From: JACPYM01 sp963699175 | GTDB lineage: Bacteria; Acidobacteriota; Blastocatellia; RBC074 | Assembly (NCBI GenBank): GCA_963699175.1 | Contig: OY969418.1 | Coordinates: 7,626,001-7,690,000, forward strand | Length of the DNA stretch: 64,000 nt | Direction of reading: 5' to 3' | Part shown: piece after piece, positions 37,200 to 46,118 of the stretch | Numbering within the stretch: position 1 is the first letter of the stretch | Layout: each line of letters opens with the position of its first letter | Translations under genes and position numbers: made by a program | The notes under the pieces: generated by a model | Database searches by the model: none | The model's input: the letters and a program-made list of their open reading frames with translations, nothing else | What the model was told of the DNA's origin: nothing

Positions 37200-37689
37200 C
37201 TCTTAGCGCAGTGTTCGGTAAATCGGGCTTGCGCTTGTTACTGATACAGATGTGAAACCCAAATAAGCGCACTGCCAATGTATCCTAGAGAATCACTTGG
37301 TGTAATTTGTCGAGCCACAAGTAACTCACGTCGGACAATTGGATGCTCCTCCTTTGAGTTGGAATAATATGTCCGTGCGTCCATAGGCAAGAACTAAGCC
37401 AACAGAAACTGGAAAGTTTTTGAGGCTGATAAAACCTTCAAAGGTGACGAAGTAATTAGCTTGATAAGCAGGTTACCCCGTAGGCTTATATATCTGAGCC
37501 ATTCAGAAATTTAGATAAATAGCTTGAGCTAATCCGTATTTTCGGAAGTTCAAGTAAGAAGAGGAGATTGAAGACATAGTTACGCAAGAGTTATTAATGA
37601 TAGCAAGGTTGTTCAGACTTCAGTGAAATGGATATGAGGGCTGATGTCAGGACACATTCTTTGTTCCGTTAGGTACAGTTTGAAAATAG

Positions 37690-37860
37690 CGCAGTGCTGC
37701 AGCGCCGGGAATCAGCGCGTAATGAGAGCCAGTCCCGGGGGGCAACTGCAATCTGTTACCGACGAAGGCCTCAGCCGTCCCTCCAGGACTGGCGAGATCA
37801 TTGCCGTCCACCCAGCGATAAATCGCTGGGCTATTTTCGGTTGTCCCGCCGGGACATTTT
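37690..37860. repeat. degenerate palindromic (REP-like) element
   Basis: It contains a 9-bp hairpin CCCAGCGAT-AA-ATCGCTGGG (37811-37830), GTCCC-GCC-GGGAC (37843-37855), and imperfect GTCC/GGAC pairings around 37730-37793. No coding potential. It looks like a decayed non-autonomous repeat. Confidence 0.5.
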
Positions 37861-38257
37861 GGGAAAGTGTTCAGACATCAGATACGAAGGGTATTTTTTT
37901 GTAGCAGTCGAGTTAGTAACTGACGATGGGAAACGGCTAGGTCGGTGATGGGTGCGCCTTATGCGGAACGTCGGAGTGAGCACTAGAATTGCCTGCTGCC
38001 GATAAGTTGATGCTAAAAGCTAGGGCTACTGGTTTTAAGTCGCTGAGAGCTTTCAGGACTGACATCAAGTATGACAGTTTTCGCTATATTAAGCGGTTTC
38101 TGTGTAATTCCACGGGCTTAGCCACGGGCCTAGAAGGAAGGTAGAAATAACGCCGTGCATTCAATCTGTTTTGCTATGTTGCTGATATGGTGGCGGGCTT
38201 TGGTCTTGGTGCAGACCAGGGCGGGTGTCCAGCCATACTAACGCTTCAGGCTGCGGT

Positions 38258-39112
38258 TTAACGCGCCTGCAATTCCATCAACGTAATTTCTGGGGCACAG
38301 CCATAACGCAAAGGGGCCACCACCGTTCCCAAGCCGCGATTGACGTAAATCTGAGTCTCGCCGAGTTGCGCGTGGCCGCGCATGAAGCGGCGGCTACGAC
38401 GTTGCAACCAGCGGCGGCGTTCGGGGCGTCCGGTGAGCAAGCGCCAGTTGATTTGGCCGCCGTGCGTGTGGCCGGAAAGCACCAGATCAACGCCAGCGCG
38501 CGCAGCTTCGCGGATGATAGTCGGGTTGTGCGAGAGCAAAATGCGCGTTTCGTTTGGTGAGGTGCCGGCCAGAGCCTGCGCCAAATCACCACGCCTGACT
38601 AGCAAGTCGTCAATGCCAAGCAGCTTGATCTGTGCGCCCGCATGTTCGAGCGTGGCGTGTTCGTTGATTAGCACGCGGATGCCTTCGGCTCGTAACGCTG
38701 CGGCCATCTGCGCGCCATCCGTCCAATGATCGTGATTGCCGAGCACGGCGAAGACGCCGAGCGGAGCGCGCAAACGCCCGAGCGCACGCGCGCAGCCGGG
38801 GATGTAATCGCGCGAGTGCGAAATGTAGTCGCCCGTCAGCACGATCAAATCGGGTTCGAGCGCGTTGGTGTGGCGCACGGCCTCAACGATCTCAGCCTCG
38901 CCCAGAAACGGGCTGTGATGCAGGTCGGAAAGCTGCGCCAGCCGCAGGCCATCGAAGGCGCGTGGCAGTTTGGGCAATCGAATGAGCGGTCGGGTAATCT
39001 CGAATTGGTGGGCTTCAACTACGGCAGCCTGCAAAAGGGCCGCGAAGGTTTGACGCCATTTGTGCCGCCGGGCGCGCCGCTCAGTGAGGCGGGCAAGGAC
39101 ATTGCTCTTCAT
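38258..39112 (-). CDS. metallophosphoesterase (YkuE/LpxG-like)
   Basis: A 284-aa calcineurin-like phosphoesterase with all metal-binding motifs: QLSDLHHSPF, LTGDYISH, VLGNHDHW, LLSHNP and LSGHTHGGQ. Together with the spacing, the GHTHGGQ motif places it near the YkuE/UDP-2,3-diacylglucosamine-hydrolase-like group of membrane-associated phosphoesterases. It has a basic Arg-rich N-terminus but no clear membrane helix. It could act in lipid A or phospholipid metabolism; the substrate is not proven. Divergent from the DUF4127 gene. Confidence 0.9.
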   Translation of the reverse strand: MKSNVLARLTERRARRHKWRQTFAALLQAAVVEAHQFEITRPLIRLPKLPRAFDGLRLAQLSDLHHSPFLGEAEIVEAVRHTNALEPDLIVLTGDYISHSRDYIPGCARALGRLRAPLGVFAVLGNHDHWTDGAQMAAALRAEGIRVLINEHATLEHAGAQIKLLGIDDLLVRRGDLAQALAGTSPNETRILLSHNPTIIREAARAGVDLVLSGHTHGGQINWRLLTGRPERRRWLQRRSRRFMRGHAQLGETQIYVNRGLGTVVAPLRYGCAPEITLMELQAR

Positions 39113-39334
39113 CCAGCTTTAGCTCCGCTAGGGTGAAATTCAGAAGCTCCGCTGTCTTCTTGAATCGAAAAAGTATTGCAAAGTCGGGGAATGCTTGTTG
39201 AATGGGCAGATTATACGTATTCGCCCGCTGGTTATGCAATGCGTCGCAGCGAGGCCGCAAAGCTTCTGGTTAGAGGTAGGTTGAAGGAAACTTAGGCATT
39301 GACCGCAAACCACGACTGCTTTAATTTCGCAGCG

Positions 39335-41038
39335 ATGAAAAGTGTCAGACCAGTTGTCATTCTGCTTGCACTGCTGCTGTGCGCCTCACTCACCTCGGCG
39401 CAGAAACCAACGCCGCGCCCAAAGCTCAAACCCGTGCCGATGAACAAAGGCCCGCTCGGCTCGGCGGGTTACTTGGTGCTCGTGCCGATTGATGAGCGCC
39501 CGGCGGCAGGCCAATTCGCACAGATGCTCGCCGCTGTGGCGGATCACAAAGTCACGCTGCCGCCAAGCGAGTTGCTCGGACGCTTCACGCAACCGGGTGA
39601 TCCGGCCAAACTCGCCGATTGGTTGAAAGCCCAGGATTACACGAAGACAGATGCGCTGATTGTTTCGCTGGATATGCTGGCTTACGGCGGCCTGAGCGCG
39701 TCGCGCACGAACGCAACGCAGGTTGCTGAGACGCGGGCACGGCTCGAATTCTTTCGCTGGTTCAAGCAGAAAAATCCGCGCGTGCCGGTCTATGTTTTCA
39801 GCACGATTATGCGCGTTGCGCCGACTGCCTCGGCCAAGCCGCGCGACCTCCACGATAAGTTGGCGCGCTGGGCCGAATTGGAAGACCAAGTGCCGAAAAC
39901 GGGTGAGCAGAAACTGGCCGATGAATTGACGCTGCTCAAACGCGAACTCGAACCACAGGTGATCCAGGATTACCTGGCCACGCGCCGCCGCAACCTGCAA
40001 ATCAATCTGGCTGCGCTTGATCTGTACCGCGAAGGGCAGATTGACAACTTGATTTTCTTGCAGGACGACGCGCGCCAATACGGTCTGCACCGGCAAGATC
40101 AGGCCAAGCTGCGCGAGCGGTTGGAGCAGTTGAAGCTTATTGACAGAGTGCCAATCTACAATGGCACTGATCAAGGCTCGCTCGCGCTGACCAGCCGCGC
40201 CATCCTGGACAAATACGAAAGCAAAGTGCGCGTCGCCGTTGTCTACTCGTCCGAAAAGAGCAAGCAGGTGATTGCGCCATTTGAAGATCAGCCGCTGCAA
40301 TTCATCGTCGAGAGCCAGCTTCGCGCGGCAGGCGGCCTTTTGGTGAACGATGAAGAGGTGGCGGATTACACACTCTTCGTCAATACGCTCGAAACAACGC
40401 AGGCCGAGTTCAATCAATTTGCCGGCAGGTTGCTGGCTGAATTGAAAGCTGGCCGCCACGTTGCGCTGGCCGACATGCGCTTTCCCGCGCCGCGCCGCAG
40501 GGGGGCGGACGAGCGGCTGATCGAAATATTCAAACGCGAAAAGGTCTTTGATCTCTTTGAGGGCTACGCTGCCCGAAACACAGCCGGTAACACGCTCGGC
40601 ACCGCAATCGCGCAAGCCAATCTGCGCGTCTTCTACCGCAAGAAGCTCAACGACCTGATCGAACGCGCCACGCGCACGCAAGCCGCGCAGCTTGAATTCC
40701 TGCTGCAGCGTTTTGCTGGTGATTATCTCTATCACAACATTGTGCTCCCTACTCTCAATGAGCGTCTGCGTGAAGCGCCAAAAGATGACACTGCGACTTA
40801 CAATCTCACACCTGAAAAAAACGCCGAGATTAGCCGCGAAGTCGCCGAGCAGTTGCGCCCGCTGATCGAACAATTTTTCGCCGACTACTTTCAAGGCCGC
40901 AGCTACACGTTGGCTTACCAACGTGGCCGCGATCGTGTGCTCAAGCTCAATGGCTTGAAGGACCTGAGCATTTCTCTGCCGAGGGCGGAGACTGTCGAGG
41001 CTGTCATCGAATTCAAGTTGGATTACTCAATGAACTAA
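39335..41038 (+). CDS. secreted DUF4127 family protein
   Basis: A 567-aa protein with a signal peptide (cleavage near SLTSAQ). DUF4127 hallmarks are visible: LVPIDERPA near residue 50, PPSELLGRFTQPGD, VSLDMLAYGGLSASR near residue 110, and YNGTDQGSLALTSR. Family members are found in Firmicutes and Acidobacteriota and have no known activity. The start at 39335 gives the signal peptide; no good RBS is seen. Exported. Confidence 0.88.
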   Translation: MKSVRPVVILLALLLCASLTSAQKPTPRPKLKPVPMNKGPLGSAGYLVLVPIDERPAAGQFAQMLAAVADHKVTLPPSELLGRFTQPGDPAKLADWLKAQDYTKTDALIVSLDMLAYGGLSASRTNATQVAETRARLEFFRWFKQKNPRVPVYVFSTIMRVAPTASAKPRDLHDKLARWAELEDQVPKTGEQKLADELTLLKRELEPQVIQDYLATRRRNLQINLAALDLYREGQIDNLIFLQDDARQYGLHRQDQAKLRERLEQLKLIDRVPIYNGTDQGSLALTSRAILDKYESKVRVAVVYSSEKSKQVIAPFEDQPLQFIVESQLRAAGGLLVNDEEVADYTLFVNTLETTQAEFNQFAGRLLAELKAGRHVALADMRFPAPRRRGADERLIEIFKREKVFDLFEGYAARNTAGNTLGTAIAQANLRVFYRKKLNDLIERATRTQAAQLEFLLQRFAGDYLYHNIVLPTLNERLREAPKDDTATYNLTPEKNAEISREVAEQLRPLIEQFFADYFQGRSYTLAYQRGRDRVLKLNGLKDLSISLPRAETVEAVIEFKLDYSMN

Positions 41039-41188
41039 AAGCGCGGAAGCTTTTAGAATTATTTCGCTCACGCTTGACCGAAGTAAAATTACCGGCGCTT
41101 GACGCAGCAGGGAAGCTCGTTATTATTAGTTGCCCCAAGCGGGGTTAAATCAGCGATAGGCGGCAGATCGTTTTACTTTGGCTCCATC

Positions 41189-42196
41189 ATGTCTCGCGAA
41201 AACAAGATAAGACGTGGCTTCTTCGCTGGCGTGACGCTGGTATTGTGTTTGTTCCCAGGACAAGCGCAGGAACAGTTGGACGAACAGACAAAACTGGCCC
41301 GCGCCCAGACGTTGCTCAAGCAAGCCCGCGCGGCTCTCGGTGGCGAAGAAGTGTTGAACAAGCTGCAAACCTTGTCGGTGGAACTCAAGGTGCAACGCTT
41401 CGTCAAATACGTCAGCGTGCAAGGGCCGGACAAAGTGGTCGAAAAAGATCGCACATTCTCTGGCAAAACCAAGTTGGAGTTTCTGCTGCCGGATAAATTC
41501 CGCCGCAAATTTTCCATCGAAACATTCAGCCCCTTCAAACTTAGCTTCACTGAAATTCTCAACGGAGAAAAAGCCTGGCGCGATCCGCCGCTGCAGGTGC
41601 GCTCAGCCAGTGGCGACAATCGCATCGTAGATGTCAGCGATGTTGACCGCACGCTCAACCTGCAAACGCAGAATGCGCAGCAGCAGACGAGTTTCTTTAC
41701 GTTGATGTTTTTGCTGCAAACGCCACCTTCAGTGCCGACCAAGTGGCGCGCCGAAGGCGTCTATAAGCTTGCTGATCAGGCGTTGGGCAGCGAGCCTAAG
41801 GACGTGGAGGTGATGTTGGGCGTAGGGCCGGATAATTTTCGTCCGTTTCTGCTGCTCGATCCGGTGTCGCATCTCCCGCTAGGCGTAGCCTTCGCTTACG
41901 TCGAAGCCGTGCGCCCGCTGGTATTCGTTGATGTGGGAGTTTTTGATCGAAATTATCTGCGCCGCAGTTATCAACGGGCTTCGCAGGAACGCCGCGCGCG
42001 CACCGCTCGCCCGCGTTTACACGAGATGCGTTGGCTGCTGTCCGATTACCGCCAGGTCAATGGCCTTCTCTTACCCTACCGTGTCACCATTACGCGCGAC
42101 GGCGAGAAACTCGAAGAGATGGTGGTGACAGAACTTGAACTCAACCGTTCGATCAATCCGAAAAAGTTCGAGGGCGAGCCGCAGGTAAAATATTGA
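41189..42196 (+). CDS. secreted protein of unknown function (LolA/outer-membrane-lipoprotein-sorting-like pattern)
   Basis: A 335-aa protein with an N-terminal signal sequence (RRGFFAGVTLVLCLFPGQAQ). The body is beta-rich, begins with a helix holding LKQARAALGGEEVLNKLQTL, and continues with strands such as KLEFLLPDKFRRKF and LLPYRVTITRDGEKLEEM; the opening (ALGG..L..L) is common in acidobacterial outer-membrane-lipoprotein-sorting-like proteins. The start at 41189 is a choice; an earlier ATG-like frame at 41099 has no RBS. Function unknown. Confidence 0.7.
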   Translation: MSRENKIRRGFFAGVTLVLCLFPGQAQEQLDEQTKLARAQTLLKQARAALGGEEVLNKLQTLSVELKVQRFVKYVSVQGPDKVVEKDRTFSGKTKLEFLLPDKFRRKFSIETFSPFKLSFTEILNGEKAWRDPPLQVRSASGDNRIVDVSDVDRTLNLQTQNAQQQTSFFTLMFLLQTPPSVPTKWRAEGVYKLADQALGSEPKDVEVMLGVGPDNFRPFLLLDPVSHLPLGVAFAYVEAVRPLVFVDVGVFDRNYLRRSYQRASQERRARTARPRLHEMRWLLSDYRQVNGLLLPYRVTITRDGEKLEEMVVTELELNRSINPKKFEGEPQVKY

Positions 42197-42226
42197 AGTG
42201 GTATTATGCAATACGAGTCTGGTCTT

Positions 42227-42829
42227 TCACTGTTCGATCACACGCCGCCCCTCAACGCGAAACTTCCCGCTCAAGATAAGCGCGACCGCTTCGGCGTAAC
42301 TGCGATGCTCTTCCACCAAAATCCGCGCTGACAGACTTTCTTCTGTGTCTTCAGGCGACACCGGCACGACGGCCTGTTTAACAATCGGCCCGTGATCCAG
42401 GTGTTCGTCAACCAGGTGCACGGTGCAGCCAGAAAACTTTACGCCGTGTTCGAGCGACTGCTGTTGCGCATGTAGACCGGGAAAAGCCGGAAGAAGTGAC
42501 GGATGAATGTTCAACACGCGATGCTCGAATTCAGTAATGAACCACGGCGACAGCAAGCGCATATAGCCAGCCAGACAAACCAAATCCACTTGGGCACGCC
42601 GCAAATGTTCAGCCATCGCGCGGTCGTGCTCTTCACGCGGCTTGCCACGATGGTCGAGCACGACTGTGGTAATGCCGCGTTCGGCGGCTTTGGCTAGTCC
42701 GGCGGCATCAGCCACGTTGCTGATGACGAGCGGGATTTCGGCGTTTGGAATGCGGCCATCGCGCACGGCATCAGCAAGCGCCAACATGTTCGAGCCACGA
42801 CCGGAGATGAGGATGGCGATGCGCTTCAT
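42227..42829 (-). CDS. purN: phosphoribosylglycinamide formyltransferase
   Basis: A 200-aa enzyme of purine synthesis that formylates GAR using 10-formyl-THF. It has the phosphate loop ISGRGSNM, catalytic Asn107 and His109 in LNIHPSLLPAF, and Asp145 in DEHLDHGP. Length is normal. It begins one base after the stop of the S9 peptidase gene on the same strand, so it is probably co-transcribed with that gene and with purF and purM further upstream. Confidence 0.96.
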   Translation of the reverse strand: MKRIAILISGRGSNMLALADAVRDGRIPNAEIPLVISNVADAAGLAKAAERGITTVVLDHRGKPREEHDRAMAEHLRRAQVDLVCLAGYMRLLSPWFITEFEHRVLNIHPSLLPAFPGLHAQQQSLEHGVKFSGCTVHLVDEHLDHGPIVKQAVVPVSPEDTEESLSARILVEEHRSYAEAVALILSGKFRVEGRRVIEQ

Positions 42830-45355
42830 CTATTTCGTGCCCCGCGCCGACTTAGTCGTTGATTGAGCGGCTGACGCCGTCGCCGGCTTCAGATTCGTCT
42901 CGAACAATTTCAAGATCCGCTTGTACTCGTCCGCCCAACTCGTCGGCTGCACAAAGCCGTGGTCTTCGACAGGGAAGACGGCCAGTTCCCAATTCTCCTT
43001 GCGCAATTCGATTAGCCGTTGCACCAAGCGCACCGAGTCCTGGAAGTGCACGTTGACATCCACCATGCCGTGGCAGATCAAGAGCGCGCCTTTCAAGTTC
43101 TGCGCAAAATAAATCGGCGAGCTACGTTTGTACGCTTCGGCGTCATCCTGCGGTTGATTCAAAATGTTCGACGTGTAGCCATGATTGTAATGCGCCCAAT
43201 CGGTAACAGGGCGCAGCGCCGCGCCCGCCGCGAAGACATCCGGTTCAGTGAAAAGCGCCATCAGCGTGATAAAACCGCCGTAGCTGCCGCCATACAGTCC
43301 GACATGCTTGGCATCCACGCCGTGCTCGGCGACCAGCCATTTCACGGCGTCTACGTGATCGCTCAAATCTTTGCCACCCATGTACCGATAGATGCCCGTG
43401 CGCCAATCGCGCCCGTAGCCGGACGACGCGCGGTAATCAATGTTCAATACCAAATAGCCGCGCTCCACCAACAGGTGATGAAACATGTATTCGCGGAAAT
43501 AGTTGCTCCACCATTTGTGCACGTTCTGTAAATAACCCGCGCCGTGCACAAACACGACTGCGGGGCCGCCGGGTTTCCAGTTGGCCGGTTTGAAAACTTG
43601 GGCGGGCACCATTGCGCCATCACGAGCTTTGAATTGCACGATAGGCGGGTCTTGCCAGTTGTAGCTGAAGAACTCTTCCAACGGCGACGTGGTGATCTGT
43701 TTCGGTGTCGGCGCGTTGGGCGCGTTGGCAGCCAGATACAACTCCGGCGGTTTGTTCGTGTACGAGCGCACGATGGCGAGCGTTGTTTCATCAGGCGAGA
43801 TGTTGCAAACGTTTTCCCCTGGCAGAGAAGTCAGTTTGGTGTGTGCGCCGCCAGTGACAGGCATTGAATACAGGTGGCGCTCGTACAAACTCGCTTCGCT
43901 CGACGTGAAGAAGAACTTGGTCTTGTCCTGCGACAGACGCACGTCAGAGACTTCGTACTTGCCGCTGGTCAATTGCTTGATTTCACCGCTTTCGACGTTA
44001 GCGCTGTAAAGATGTGCCCAGCCGTCTTTTTCGGATTGGAAGTAGAGCGTCTTGTTGTCAGGCAGCCAACCGAGCGTGAACGCGCCAGGGCCGCCCACCC
44101 AGGCATCGTCGCGCAATTGATCGACTGTTTTCGTCTTGCCCGTTTTCAAATCAACCTGCATGACCCAGCGGTCTTTGTTGTCCGCCGAAGCGCCCAGCAT
44201 CGCCGCGTTGCTACCGTCTTCGGTGATTTGCAGGTTGAGCAGGCGCACTTCACGGTCGGCAGATTTTGGATCGTTGGGATTGGTCTTCTGGCCGTGCTCG
44301 ATGTATTTCACGTCGCCGGTCTCGACGCTGATGATGGCGATGCGATTGCGCCCTTGCATATCGCCGACCTTGCTGCGCGCGGGCAGGTCTTCGGTATAGG
44401 CCGATTCGGTGACGTAGTTGGGCACGATGGCATTCTTCGCAGTGCTCGATTGAACCACAGTGGCAATGACCGACTGGCCATCGGGCGCGAGCGTCAAACC
44501 GGTGGCCGATTGGCCAGCGGGCAAATTGAAAGGTTTCCGCTTCTCTTGTTTCTTGCGCTTGGCTTCTTGCTCCTCGCGGTTTAGCGCGCGCTCGCGCACG
44601 GCTTCGAGCAACTCGCGCTCTTCTTTCTTCAGGTAATCCTGGCTGGTCAGTTTCCTGTTGTCGCGGTTTTCGGGTGGCCTGGTTTCGCCTTGTTGTTGTT
44701 GGTCATCAAATGTTGCATCAGTTGCATTCGCTGCGGAGCCATCGGCAGCGCCGCCACGCCGTCCGCCACCGCGACCGCCAGCAGCCAACGGCAGAGCGCT
44801 TGGTTCAGGCCCGCCTGTGCGGATGTCCGTGAGTTGCCGTAGCGAGCCGCCCGTGAGCGAGATCACGAATAGGTTGTTGTTGCGCGTGAAATAGATGCCC
44901 TGCTGATCGCGCGTGAAATGCGGATTGGTCTCGCCATCGAGCGTTTCGGTCAGACGGCGCTTCTCATTCTTCGTGTGGTCATAAAGAAAGATGTCACCCT
45001 CCTCGCTAAAGACCGTCAGCCGCTTGTTCTTCGATAGCTCCCCCGCCACAGGCGGAGCTTGCTTGGCTTCTTCTTCGCTCAGTTTGCGCAAACCGCTACC
45101 ATCGCGATTGACCACGTAGAGATCGGTCTCTTTCAAGCGCGGTTCACCGGCGCGCTTCCAGCGAAAGTAGACGCGCTGGCTGTCCTGCGACCAGTAGACA
45201 CGCGCGGGTTCGTAGCCGACCAGATCAGGGCCGCGCATGATGTTGTCAATCGTTAGCTCGAATTTTTTGGGCTGTTGGGTGAACGCCGCAGAAGGTAACA
45301 ATAAACTCAGAATGCAGAGTTGCGTAAAGGCGCGACGAATACGCGACATGAACAT
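42830..45355 (-). CDS. secreted S9-family (prolyl oligopeptidase/DPP-IV-like) serine peptidase
   Basis: An 841-aa protein with a signal peptide, a beta-propeller N-terminal domain (about residues 40-570) with an acidic low-complexity insert (GGRGGGRRGGAADGSAANAT), and a C-terminal alpha/beta-hydrolase. The catalytic triad is visible as Ser in GLYGGSYGGF (about residue 692), Asp in HGMVDVNVHF (about 765) and His in VEDHGF (about 798). It likely cleaves peptides in the periplasm. Two starts (45355 or 45349) are possible; AAAGGGG lies upstream. It sits between purM and purN on the same strand. Confidence 0.92.
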   Translation of the reverse strand: MFMSRIRRAFTQLCILSLLLPSAAFTQQPKKFELTIDNIMRGPDLVGYEPARVYWSQDSQRVYFRWKRAGEPRLKETDLYVVNRDGSGLRKLSEEEAKQAPPVAGELSKNKRLTVFSEEGDIFLYDHTKNEKRRLTETLDGETNPHFTRDQQGIYFTRNNNLFVISLTGGSLRQLTDIRTGGPEPSALPLAAGGRGGGRRGGAADGSAANATDATFDDQQQQGETRPPENRDNRKLTSQDYLKKEERELLEAVRERALNREEQEAKRKKQEKRKPFNLPAGQSATGLTLAPDGQSVIATVVQSSTAKNAIVPNYVTESAYTEDLPARSKVGDMQGRNRIAIISVETGDVKYIEHGQKTNPNDPKSADREVRLLNLQITEDGSNAAMLGASADNKDRWVMQVDLKTGKTKTVDQLRDDAWVGGPGAFTLGWLPDNKTLYFQSEKDGWAHLYSANVESGEIKQLTSGKYEVSDVRLSQDKTKFFFTSSEASLYERHLYSMPVTGGAHTKLTSLPGENVCNISPDETTLAIVRSYTNKPPELYLAANAPNAPTPKQITTSPLEEFFSYNWQDPPIVQFKARDGAMVPAQVFKPANWKPGGPAVVFVHGAGYLQNVHKWWSNYFREYMFHHLLVERGYLVLNIDYRASSGYGRDWRTGIYRYMGGKDLSDHVDAVKWLVAEHGVDAKHVGLYGGSYGGFITLMALFTEPDVFAAGAALRPVTDWAHYNHGYTSNILNQPQDDAEAYKRSSPIYFAQNLKGALLICHGMVDVNVHFQDSVRLVQRLIELRKENWELAVFPVEDHGFVQPTSWADEYKRILKLFETNLKPATASAAQSTTKSARGTK

Positions 45356-45406
45356 AGTGACGACCCCTTTGTTTGAAATGTGATGGGAATTGCTTTCGCA
45401 GGAAAC

Positions 45407-45862
45407 TTACTTGCCAAGCATCTTGGCGAAATAACCGTTAGGCCAGTATAAACCGCTCAGCCCTCTTTTTTCTCTTCCTTGCACGTCAATTCGGATTGTC
45501 CTGAATGTGCCATCCAGCTTACCGTTGGTCGGGTAGTAACCTACTCGATACCAAACCATGTCTTTGCCAGCGACGGTGTTCCTTTGCTCTTTGATGAAAT
45601 CGGGCGTCTGCTTCACGCCGTCTTCCCAGATCAAAAAATCACTGATTTTTAGGTTCACCACGGGCGCGCCGGACTTGTCTACAATCTCGACTTGGACAAA
45701 GGCCGGTTCGGAGGGAACAAGACCACAAGTGAATCCCTCTTTGTTTGGATTGGATGTTGTTTGTCCGAACACTTTTGGTGAAAAGGTCAGCAAGCAGATA
45801 GCTACGCATAGAACAATGCTGCTCAATCGGCGGTTTGGACAGCTTGGTTGGTGTTGCTGCAT
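45407..45862 (-). CDS. short secreted protein resembling a VWFA-related protein without the VWA core
   Basis: A 151-aa protein with a signal peptide (cleavage near KVFGQ). Residues about 55-95 (VQVEIVDKSGAPVVNLKISD, then FLIWEDGVKQTPDF) match the module that precedes the VWA domain in the protein at 17773; the end (YRVGYYPTNGKLDGTFRTIR) matches that protein's C-terminal tail (YSIGYTP...KWRRVKV). The whole VWA domain between them is missing. Whether this is a deletion derivative or an old compact family cannot be decided here. Confidence 0.65.
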   Translation of the reverse strand: MQQHQPSCPNRRLSSIVLCVAICLLTFSPKVFGQTTSNPNKEGFTCGLVPSEPAFVQVEIVDKSGAPVVNLKISDFLIWEDGVKQTPDFIKEQRNTVAGKDMVWYRVGYYPTNGKLDGTFRTIRIDVQGREKRGLSGLYWPNGYFAKMLGK

Positions 45863-45871
45863 TGATTCTCT

Positions 45872-46087
45872 TCACGCTTTGGCAGTTGAGCAGGTGTATT
45901 CAAGCACTTCGATAATCTGTTCTCTAGTAACGCCTGGAAACCATGCCAAAAAATCATCAATTGAAGCGCCGTCTTTGAGATTCTCAAACAGCGCCGCCAC
46001 CGGCACGCGCGTATTGCGGAAGACCCACGCGCCGCTTACCTTTTCTGCGTCGCGCTCGACTGCCGGGCAAGCCAACCAATTCAGCAT
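45872..46087 (-). CDS. DUF433 family (VapB45-like) protein
   Basis: A 71-aa protein with the family pattern: RDAEKVSGAWVFRNTRVPVA, DGASIDDFLAWFPGVTREQI. DUF433 proteins are antitoxin-like, with a winged-HTH fold, and usually precede a DUF5615/PIN-like toxin. No such toxin follows here, so it is an orphan. The start at 46087 follows GAGAGG; an ATG at 46117 would lie just after the purM stop and is less likely. Confidence 0.8.
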   Translation of the reverse strand: MLNWLACPAVERDAEKVSGAWVFRNTRVPVAALFENLKDGASIDDFLAWFPGVTREQIIEVLEYTCSTAKA

Positions 46088-46118
46088 AAACCTCTCATCC
46101 TTTTCTGTGCCGTCCAAA

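Larger units (their letters stand above)
37138..38257. other. 1.1-kb gene-poor, AT-richer region
   Basis: No gene with RBS seen on either strand. It holds the TonB receptor promoter region (dyads at 37176-37199) and a degenerate palindromic element (about 37690-37860). The composition differs from the flanking genes; it may be a decayed insertion. Confidence 0.5.

Noticed and set aside
37644..37948. Two overlapping plus-strand ORFs in the gene desert
   Set aside because: They cross palindromic repeat sequence, lack RBS and show no protein-like features.
39386..40921. 511-codon minus-strand frame opposite the DUF4127 gene
   Set aside because: Shadow of a gene with a signal peptide and recognised family motifs; no RBS or domain in the antisense product.
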